Below are positions 18,239 to 24,059 of a DNA stretch of 24,059 nt, one piece after another (within the stretch, counting starts at the first letter, position 1; every line of letters starts with the position of its first letter). Origin of the DNA: a virus; the IMG/VR virus record IMGVR_UViG_3300042549_004077, positions 1-24,059 of that record; one strand, 5' to 3'. The notes under the pieces were generated by a model, which was not told the origin of the DNA, searched no databases, and saw only the letters and a program-made list of their open reading frames with translations. Made by a program: the position numbers and the translations under genes.

Positions 18239-21223
18239 TTATACCTTAACGTCGTTGATAATTTCTTTGTATGATTTCCAAAGACTTTCTTCAACTTGTG
18301 ATTGACCTAGTGGGTTAGCAGCCTTGTTAGCTGTAGCTGGATCTTGAAGTTTACTACGATTTAGATCTGTTCCACTTGGAATTGCAGCACTGATTGGTGC
18401 TGTTAATTCTTCAGGAGTATTATCCCATTCAATATCACGTTGTTCATCAACTACTTCTTCACAACCACATGGGTTAGAACCACATGCACCACATGCTTCT
18501 TCAGCTTGCGGAGCTTGTATAGCAATCACTGGCATACCAGCTAGCTTTTGAATTAGTTTAACAACATCTTCTTCGCCGTTGGCTGTTACATTAACATTAA
18601 CATCTTCTGTAACTAGTGTTGATTCTTCAACTTGTTGTTTTTCATTTGATGTATCACCAGTTACGTTGTGAATCTTGCCGCCAACTGAGAATGTATCTTT
18701 ACCTTGGGCAATCGCATCTAAGCGTGCTTTGGTAAATTCATTACCTTCATCCATTTCTTCTTCACCAACTATCATTGCAGATGGTGCAGCCATACCGCCT
18801 TCATCAACGCCACAGGCTTTGCAGAATACATCATGTTTGAAACGTGGATTTTGTTGTTTGAAAATACCACTATGATGATGTGCTAGTTCTTTACGTTTTT
18901 GTGCATCAGGAATATTTTTAATCAAGTCAGCTACCATACGGAAGTCTTTACGTGTTGCCGCTTCATCAAGTTGACCGCAAGCGCATGCAGACTCTGAACA
19001 ACCACAGCTTTCGCATTTAGGTGTGTACTTGATACCGCTGAGTCTAGCAATCTCATCTAACTCTTGAACTGCGTCTACTACCGGAGTCATCACTGCTTCG
19101 TCCATGGCTTCTTGTTCTGCTAGTTCTTGAGAATAGTGATCCCATGCTTCTTTTGTTGTATAGATTGGGTGATTGCGGATCGCATCTTTACCTTCTGTAA
19201 CTTTAACTTTAGTCATTTTACCTTCACTGTTTTTAATAGTGTCTCCAAATTCTGTTGTTTCTTCAACTTGCTTTTTATCCTTGACTGCTTTCTTAAATGG
19301 CTCTTTCTTATCACCATCTTTATCAACATCTAAGAAGTCTGGCTTAGCGCCTTCTTCTAAATCATCTTTGTCATCATCTTTATCAGCGGCATGCACTTTT
19401 TCGTGCTTGATACCAGTTTTAGTTTTGATAACTTTATTACCTTTGTCTGTTAAGTAGTAGTCACCAGTTTCAGCAACATCATCAAACTGATCTTTATCTT
19501 TGAGCTTTTTACCTTCTGAAACTTCTTTCTTGTAAGTTTCAAATTTAGATTCTAAGCTCTTAACAGCTTCAGTGATATCACCGTTGGCTTCTACGCTTTC
19601 GTATACTTGGTATACTGGCTCACCAAGATCCACTACAGTTTCTGTAGACTCAGTTTTCCATAGGTTGTTAAATCTACCTAAGATGTTATAGATGTTATTG
19701 CTCATATTGTCGTTTCCTAAAAAATTTTTACTTTCTTGTGTTTGTTGTTTACTTGGTGCTGTCCACTTTCTTCCTTGACCAAATAGCCTTTCAGCTTGTG
19801 GATTAGGGAAGTTTGGGCTATACCAACTACCATTCTTTGTTTGACCTAGTTTCAAAGTCTTTGCTTGCATAATTTGCTCAGGGGTAGATACTTTATAAAA
19901 ATAGTATGTATCGCCTTCTGTTTTCAATTGATCAATAAATGCAGTAAATCTATCAGCACTAGGTAAAACATTGTCAAAGAAATTTTGTTTTTTTGCAGGA
20001 TCCATGGTTGTAAGAATCTCTGCTAGTCTTAAAATAGTTTGTCTTGGATATTGTACGTTGCGGCCACCTGGATATGACAACGTTAACATCGTACGCTTAG
20101 GATCTACCATAAAATCTCTAACGTCTTTACGTAGCTTTTGTCTGAGCATAGGCACGTTATCAAGTGTTTCCTGATCGACAGGGATATCATTTACGTCTGT
20201 CGCTTCTTGGAAATTTGCAACTTTCTTATATTGATCATCAAATTGATCATCGTTGGCTGGGGAGAATCCTGGCCCAGAGAATGCCGTTTGCTCCGGCCCA
20301 TCTTCAAATCCAGATTTTGCAGCAAGTCTTGCAGCATTTGCAGCAAGTCTTGCAGCAAGAGCTTGTGCTTTTTCTAACTCTTTAGGATCTGTAGATTGAT
20401 CTGGTAACTTATCTGCTGATTTTTTTTCTTCTTCTTTGTCTTTTACCGTTGAAAGTTGTTGTACCATTTTAGCCATTGAATTATCTTGTGTGCTAACTTC
20501 TTTATCTACATCCTGATCAACTTTAGGAGCATCATTTGCTGGCACTTCGTCTTGAGCTTTAGTATCTTGCTCGGGTTCATCTTTTAGTTTTACGTATTCT
20601 TCTTTGTCTTTATTTTTATCTTTAGAGTCAGCTTTGGTTTTGTCAATGATCTGTTTGCCTTTGGCAGCAGCATCAGTCTTGTCTTTGCTAGTCTTGTTTA
20701 CTTTTGCAAACTCTCCTGCGGCCTTGGCTTTATCTGCGACCGACAATCCTTTAGTAGCCGCAACTTCTTTATTAAAGTCTTGGAAACGTTTTTCTTGATC
20801 GATGATGACCTGCGCCATGTCATTCATTTTATCTTGTTGCGTGTCAATCTTTGATTTAGCTTTTTGCATCCAGTCGTTGGCCTGGGCATCGATCTGATCT
20901 TCTTCTTGTTTGTCTTTGGCCATTAACGCTACTATAGCTTCATTGTCGTTGGCACTGTTTGGAAACTCTTGATAGGCACGTTGCAAGAATCCTTTTACTA
21001 AAGGATTATCACTTTGGTATCTAACGTTATCACTTTGCTGTTGTTGAGGTTGTGGTTGATTTTGAGCTTTATAGTATTTTTCGTTAAGTGCTTTAATACC
21101 ACCAATAATATCACCGCGAGATTCTACACTTTCGTAGATTGGGCCTGATGCTGTGCTAACTGGATTTTCTTTAGGTGTTAGCCCTTTAAGTTTGCCCAAA
21201 ATATCATAGATATTATTGCTCAT
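18239..21223 (-). CDS. 994-aa ORF: in-frame fusion of two duplicated, disordered virion-type proteins
   Basis: Residues 1-50 and 507-565 are copies of one another. Both begin MSNNIY[DN]ILG and continue to Y-ESVE-x2-GDI and K-x-LE/NxK. The second copy starts at an ATG at 19705 with an AGGAAA ribosome site 7 nt before it, so a separate 488-aa product is likely as well as the full-length one. The first half is rich in K, D, Q and A with a 21-bp repeat, then a folded region (about 335-500, including TMLTLSYPGGRNVQYPRQTIL). The second half is acidic and has an EF-hand-like loop, DVDKDGDKKE (632-641), the motif LDEIARLSGI (722-731), and cysteine pairs at 737-749, 801/804 and 911-921 that could bind zinc. 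Function unknown. Position and disorder suggest a scaffold or internal-head role. Its ATG overlaps the upstream stop (TAATG). Confidence 0.82.
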   Translation of the reverse strand: MSNNIYDILGKLKGLTPKENPVSTASGPIYESVESRGDIIGGIKALNEKYYKAQNQPQPQQQQSDNVRYQSDNPLVKGFLQRAYQEFPNSANDNEAIVALMAKDKQEEDQIDAQANDWMQKAKSKIDTQQDKMNDMAQVIIDQEKRFQDFNKEVAATKGLSVADKAKAAGEFAKVNKTSKDKTDAAAKGKQIIDKTKADSKDKNKDKEEYVKLKDEPEQDTKAQDEVPANDAPKVDQDVDKEVSTQDNSMAKMVQQLSTVKDKEEEKKSADKLPDQSTDPKELEKAQALAARLAANAARLAAKSGFEDGPEQTAFSGPGFSPANDDQFDDQYKKVANFQEATDVNDIPVDQETLDNVPMLRQKLRKDVRDFMVDPKRTMLTLSYPGGRNVQYPRQTILRLAEILTTMDPAKKQNFFDNVLPSADRFTAFIDQLKTEGDTYYFYKVSTPEQIMQAKTLKLGQTKNGSWYSPNFPNPQAERLFGQGRKWTAPSKQQTQESKNFLGNDNMSNNIYNILGRFNNLWKTESTETVVDLGEPVYQVYESVEANGDITEAVKSLESKFETYKKEVSEGKKLKDKDQFDDVAETGDYYLTDKGNKVIKTKTGIKHEKVHAADKDDDKDDLEEGAKPDFLDVDKDGDKKEPFKKAVKDKKQVEETTEFGDTIKNSEGKMTKVKVTEGKDAIRNHPIYTTKEAWDHYSQELAEQEAMDEAVMTPVVDAVQELDEIARLSGIKYTPKCESCGCSESACACGQLDEAATRKDFRMVADLIKNIPDAQKRKELAHHHSGIFKQQNPRFKHDVFCKACGVDEGGMAAPSAMIVGEEEMDEGNEFTKARLDAIAQGKDTFSVGGKIHNVTGDTSNEKQQVEESTLVTEDVNVNVTANGEEDVVKLIQKLAGMPVIAIQAPQAEEACGACGSNPCGCEEVVDEQRDIEWDNTPEELTAPISAAIPSGTDLNRSKLQDPATANKAANPLGQSQVEESLWKSYKEIINDVKV
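20319..20360 (-). repeat. Tandem repeat, two copies of 21 bp
   Basis: Two adjacent 21-bp units differ only at their last three bases (18 of 21 identical). They encode the repeated AARLAA peptide within a helical stretch of the 994-aa ORF. Being a multiple of three, it can expand or contract without breaking the frame. Confidence 0.8.
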
Positions 21224-21834
21224 TATTTTTTCGCTTTTGGTAGCTTGTTCTGATTACTGCCTACAGGGCTTTTTGTGCCTTGTGGTAATTCGTTAGATGT
21301 TTTACCTGCATTACCTTCTGGATTATTTTCAGTACCTTCAGCAACTGCTTTTGGCTCACTTAATTCTTTTAATAGGCTTTCAGCTTTAGCATATGAGTCA
21401 CCAGCTTTCTTAGCAGTTGGATTATCTTCATATGGCTTGTCTAATACTGCTTCACCTTGTGCATATTCTTTGATATCGCTAGAACCATCTTCATTCCAAC
21501 GACGTTGCTCTTCAGGATGATTTTTAGGTACTACAAATAAATTAGCCTGTGGAACACCTGCACGTTCTGCAATAATAGCACGTAGTTGTGCGTCATTGCA
21601 TGGATATTTTAGCACTGCGTCCATTAAGTAGACTTGGCAGTTTTTCATGCTAGGAAAGTCAATATCGCTTTCTTGAATTGGCAAACGTTTTGGTGTGCTT
21701 AGACTTTCTAACGCATAAGCCTCAAGAACTGTTTTAAGTTGCTCTAAGTTTTCATTAGGGTCAATGTTAGCAAACTTAATACGAAATTCGTATGTTTTTT
21801 GACTTTCTGTTAGATATGTAATAAAATTTTTCAT
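21223..21834 (-). CDS. 203-aa protein with a capsid-targeting-like N-terminus, unknown function
   Basis: The leader MKNFITYLTE-S is close to the T4 capsid-targeting peptide MKTYQEFIAE, ending in an L-x-E/S site of the T4 prohead protease type. Residues 15-110 look folded (YEFRIKFANID, LQTVLEAYALES-like helices, LRAIIAERAGVPQANLFVV); from about 115 the protein is low in order and rich in E, N, K and P. I recall a similar fold region in hypothetical proteins of T4-like phages but can give no function. It is the first gene after gp16 and has its own GATAAATA promoter with an AGGA ribosome site, the clearest conventional late-promoter arrangement in the window. Confidence 0.83.
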   Translation of the reverse strand: MKNFITYLTESQKTYEFRIKFANIDPNENLEQLKTVLEAYALESLSTPKRLPIQESDIDFPSMKNCQVYLMDAVLKYPCNDAQLRAIIAERAGVPQANLFVVPKNHPEEQRRWNEDGSSDIKEYAQGEAVLDKPYEDNPTAKKAGDSYAKAESLLKELSEPKAVAEGTENNPEGNAGKTSNELPQGTKSPVGSNQNKLPKAKK

Positions 21835-21857
21835 GCTTGTAGATTCCTGTATAGTGT

Positions 21858-21865
21858 TATTTATC
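21858..21865 (-). promoter_or_regulatory. T4-late-like promoter of the gp16-gp17 island
   Basis: GATAAATA on the - strand, 23 nt before the ATG at 21834, with an AGGA ribosome site in between. This is the one octamer in the window with room for a normal short leader. It heads the 203-, 994-, 200-, 127- and 98-aa gene series. Confidence 0.55.
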
Positions 21866-21877
21866 TGAGTTTGGTGA

Positions 21878-22372
21878 TTATTCCTTGGGTTTGTTGTCGC
21901 CTAAGATCTGTTTTAGTAGCTCGTTACGGTCAAGTATAACACCCTTGCCATCACCGGCATCTATTAACTTTTCGCCGTCGTTTTTAGCATTTGCTTGGTC
22001 TAAACGTGCTTTTTTCAGCTGTAAATCAACCATACGTAGCTTCTTATCCAGCTTGGCTTGCTTGGCTGTAATAGCGTGTCCTAGCAGGGTGCCTGCTGTG
22101 GCTAGGATGTGTCCGCTGAAGCGTGCTTCAACGTTCATGCCTAGGTCAATTAGGTCCTGGAATTTTTCTTTAGCAAGATCGCTGAGTTCATCTAGTTCTT
22201 GGTCACTGATGTCTAGATCGTTTACAAAGGGCAAAGCCGCATCAATCTTATCAATGGCTAGATCAACTTCTTGGATGATAGCACGATTTTCTTCAATGCT
22301 GGATTTGGCTTCTTCTGGGGTAGTAGAATCAGAAGATGGTAGATTAAATAGTTCTTCAAGTTTTTGTGTCAT
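21878..22372 (-). CDS. gp16: Terminase small subunit (gp16)
   Basis: This is a 164-aa protein, the same length as T4 gp16. It opens with TQKLEELFNLPSS, a common start among marine T4-like small terminases. It has an acidic helical first half, a central helical hairpin (SDLAKEKFQDLIDLGMNVEARFSGHILATAGTLL, residues 65-98) suited to oligomer formation, a lysine-rich coiled-coil-like segment (LDKKLRMVDLQLKKARL) and a C-terminal LDRNELLKQIL. The small subunit forms a ring that recognises DNA and stimulates gp17. It follows gp4 closely and is separated from gp17 by six genes, whereas in T4 genes 16 and 17 are adjacent. The assignment rests on pattern and context, not a search. Confidence 0.78.
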   Translation of the reverse strand: MTQKLEELFNLPSSDSTTPEEAKSSIEENRAIIQEVDLAIDKIDAALPFVNDLDISDQELDELSDLAKEKFQDLIDLGMNVEARFSGHILATAGTLLGHAITAKQAKLDKKLRMVDLQLKKARLDQANAKNDGEKLIDAGDGKGVILDRNELLKQILGDNKPKE

Positions 22373-22380
22373 AGTAACAC

Positions 22381-22388
22381 TATTTACC
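22381..22388 (-). promoter_or_regulatory. T4-late-like octamer before gp16
   Basis: GGTAAATA on the - strand, 8 nt before the gp16 ATG, containing the gp4 stop codon. Two bases differ from TATAAATA. No ribosome site is visible in the short gap. Confidence 0.35.
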
Positions 22389-22815
22389 GCTTGACGTTTT
22401 TGAAGATATCGTATTCGGTAACTACTCTAAAGCGTATGTTGTTGGCTCGAGCCCAACTATCTGCGGCTGCCCATTTAGCCATGTTGATTGCTACCATTAA
22501 CTTGTCGCGATAGCTTTTAGCTGATTCCATGGTAACTTCTGTACTAGGTTTGATTTCAATTAGTTCTGTGTGTTTCTTTTGATTTTTATCTTCGTAGACT
22601 ACTAAAAAATCAGGTACATATATTGTATTCTTGCCGCTTACTGGATTACGATAAGGGATTGTTATAGCTTCACTGGCCCATTGTATCACTGCTGGATTGT
22701 TGTCACAGAACGTGCAGAAAGTATATTCCCAACTACTACGATAGGTAGGAGCACGTTTACCCATATACTTGTCAACGTTTTTAACAAGATATTTGCCTGA
22801 TGCGTACTTGGCCAT
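22384..22815 (-). CDS. gp4: Head completion protein gp4 (TnsA/PD-(D/E)xK-like)
   Basis: This is a 143-aa protein (T4 gp4 is about 150 aa). The pattern RSSWEYTFCTFCDNNPAVIQWASEAITIPYRNP (residues 26-58), then YVPDFLVVYEDK and TELIEIKPS, is typical of gp4 of T4-like phages. PDF and E-x-K (IEIKP) correspond to the acidic and lysine residues of a PD-(D/E)xK nuclease fold as in TnsA. Gp4 acts late in head maturation, after packaging, allowing tails to join. The ATG overlaps the upstream stop (TAATG), indicating coupled translation. In T4, gene 4 also lies in the head-completion/baseplate-wedge region. Confidence 0.9.
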   Translation of the reverse strand: MAKYASGKYLVKNVDKYMGKRAPTYRSSWEYTFCTFCDNNPAVIQWASEAITIPYRNPVSGKNTIYVPDFLVVYEDKNQKKHTELIEIKPSTEVTMESAKSYRDKLMVAINMAKWAAADSWARANNIRFRVVTEYDIFKNVKR

Positions 22816-23813
22816 TATGGTAAAATTGCTCGTTGAATGTATTTGTTAATTTTAGGACTATTGCTTAATCCTAGTAGACTAGTACCTACTCTATTAGTGT
22901 TCAGTAACACCGTTAGGTAAGGAGTAAGTTCGTCGGTGTCTTTTTTAGTGGACAATTCATAAAAATTATATTCGTATTGCCCAGGTGCTGTGACTATTCT
23001 ATCTGCTTTATATCCTGTAACTTGCTGAATTTGAATTATTTGATCAATAATTGTTTTTGTCATGTACAGATCAGGATTAACAATATTTTCTGGGTTGACA
23101 AATTGTTGCGTTGGAGGGATTGGATAATTGAAAGTTAATTCAGTGTTGGTTAGATACACATTGGCGTCAACCCCCTCAATTTGAATGTTACCTTCATCAG
23201 TGAACATTTCACTAGAATTATATATTACAGTAACAGTAGTATTACCAACTGTTGGTTCTGATACCACAGTGGCGTTTGCTCCTGTTGCGGGTTGATAGAT
23301 GTAATCACCCACGTTGGCTGTAAAACTATCATCAAATGTTACTTGCTCATTGAAAAATCCTGGATTTTCAAAAGTAGTCTGTACTACTATAGGTTGTTCT
23401 ACTGGTATAGATTTTGCAAATGATCTGTAAAATGAATTTGTTGGGCCAACATAAAACAATTTACCAATTGGGTATTCGTTTTTATGTGCTACTACCTCAT
23501 CGTAGGTAGTGTATGTACTAACAACATTTGTAGAGTCAATTGGAGTCTTTACTTCTACAGTTTTTCCAGTTTTTAATTTACGGAACTCATCAATCAAACT
23601 CATTGGTTGAATTCCATTACTCAATGCTGTGTAAATCACTGTGGCAGCCAATGTTTTGCCAGCTTCAGTATCACCTGTTACTTTTTGAAAATATCCGGTA
23701 ATCGCATCATTTATATCAGGGCTAGTAGAATACTGCGTGGTAAAATAATTATTAAAATAATTACCAGTGGTATTATTATTTTCTTTTGATGGTAAGTTTC
23801 CGTTATTTGCCAT
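22815..23813 (-). CDS. 332-aa conserved T4-like structural-type protein, unknown function
   Basis: The N-terminal helix segment (SPDINDAITGYFQKVTGDTEAGKTLAATVIYTALSNGIQPMSLIDEFRKL, about residues 33-82) and the C-terminus (ELTPYLTVLLNTNRVGTSLLGLSNSPKINKYIQRAILP) follow a pattern I recall from conserved structural-region proteins of marine T4-like phages. Between them lies a beta-rich region (about residues 90-240) with many T, V, N and Y. No cysteines and no signal peptide are seen. It is coupled to gp4 through a TAATG overlap and probably belongs to the neck, tail or baseplate; which one cannot be told. No Shine-Dalgarno sequence is visible, only an AT-rich GATATATT just before the ATG. Confidence 0.83.
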   Translation of the reverse strand: MANNGNLPSKENNNTTGNYFNNYFTTQYSTSPDINDAITGYFQKVTGDTEAGKTLAATVIYTALSNGIQPMSLIDEFRKLKTGKTVEVKTPIDSTNVVSTYTTYDEVVAHKNEYPIGKLFYVGPTNSFYRSFAKSIPVEQPIVVQTTFENPGFFNEQVTFDDSFTANVGDYIYQPATGANATVVSEPTVGNTTVTVIYNSSEMFTDEGNIQIEGVDANVYLTNTELTFNYPIPPTQQFVNPENIVNPDLYMTKTIIDQIIQIQQVTGYKADRIVTAPGQYEYNFYELSTKKDTDELTPYLTVLLNTNRVGTSLLGLSNSPKINKYIQRAILP

Positions 23814-23822
23814 AATATATCT

Positions 23823-24059
23823 CTATATGTCTATACGACCTTGATTACTTGAAAGGACTCGATTTAATTGTGAATTTATGTTATTTGTTGTTGGTGCTGC
23901 TCCGGGTTGGTTAGTACCCGATGTTGATAATCCTTGCGTTACTGTTGAGGCTGTAGGAACAAATACTGTGCTCTGTGTATTTTGTCCTCTAAGAATATTT
24001 TGCCCAATTTGCAATAGTTCACCTGATGCCACTGCTTTAAGATTAGTATTCTTAAAGTT
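23823..24059 (-). CDS. C-terminal end of a protein running off the right edge
   Basis: The frame is open from the stop at 23823 to the window end, giving 78 residues. A GTG at 24032 could be read as a start, but the frame continues upstream without a stop (NFKNTNLKAV before ASGELLQIG), so this is most likely the 3' end of a longer gene. The segment is rich in N, Q, S and T (STVFVPTASTVTQGLSTSGT), as in tail or baseplate proteins. It ends 9 bp before the next gene. No family is recognised. Confidence 0.65.
   Translation of the reverse strand, partial: NFKNTNLKAVASGELLQIGQNILRGQNTQSTVFVPTASTVTQGLSTSGTNQPGAAPTTNNINSQLNRVLSSNQGRIDI

Noticed and set aside
18238-18294. Extension of the 200-aa gene to a TTG at 18294
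   Set aside because: It would overlap the 994-aa ORF by 56 nt, while the ATG at 18237 has an AAGG ribosome site one base after the stop.
21885-22394. 169-codon rightward open frame opposite gp16
   Set aside because: It is rich in Ser and Leu as expected from the complement of a Lys/Glu/Asp-rich helical gene; no ribosome site and no recognisable motif.
1-24059. CRISPR array, insertion sequence or integrase/att site
   Set aside because: No spaced direct repeats, transposase, integrase or tRNA-overlapping duplication was seen.

Overview
The window looks like part of the genome of an uncultured aquatic (probably marine) T4-like myovirus. The evidence is a set of T4 core genes with recognisable motifs: the large terminase (gp17), a probable small terminase (gp16), a gp4-type head-completion protein, gp32 ssDNA-binding protein, UvsX recombinase and UvsY mediator. 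They are accompanied by conserved marine T4-like proteins of unknown role, tRNA genes with encoded CCA, and AT-rich DNA. No photosynthesis gene is visible, so nothing points to a cyanobacterial host. The host cannot be named from this sequence.

Almost everything reads leftwards (- strand). In order of transcription from the right edge: a gene cut by the window end; a 332-aa conserved protein; gp4; gp16; then an island of virion-type proteins (203, 994, 200, 127 and 98 aa) plus an SGNH hydrolase, sitting between gp16 and gp17; gp17; an 864-aa unknown protein; a strong terminator; a B12-type radical SAM protein; gp32; and a tightly overlapping chain uvsX, 81-aa protein, uvsY, methyltransferase, nucleotidyltransferase. 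Next come a 463-aa unknown protein and a tRNA cluster under a consensus sigma70 promoter. The cluster holds six tRNAs, an HNH endonuclease, a 57-aa microprotein and a structured non-coding segment. The left end carries two convergent fatty acid desaturases and a sugar-modification operon (NeuD-like acyltransferase, glycosyltransferase, cupin) behind a second near-consensus sigma70 promoter.

Two kinds of start signal can be seen. Host-type sigma70 promoters (TTGACA/TTGACG, 17-bp spacer, TATAAT) precede the tRNA cluster and the sugar operon. A T4-late-like octamer (GATAAATA, GATAAGTA, TATAAATA, GGTAAATA or CGTAAATA) lies just upstream of many starts, often exactly 5 nt before the ATG and with no Shine-Dalgarno sequence. 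In T4 geometry that would put transcription start on the A of the ATG, so some late mRNAs may be leaderless.

The most interesting biology is a set of otherwise unrelated proteins around the terminase genes. Five share a 9-10 residue N-terminal peptide resembling the T4 capsid-targeting sequence that is cut by the prohead protease. Three share a ten-residue motif, L-[DE]-x-I-x-R-L-[SA]-G-[LI]. One is a 994-aa ORF that looks like two duplicated genes fused in frame. Together they suggest a cluster of internal-head or scaffold proteins. This is inference from motifs; none of these proteins has a function I can name.
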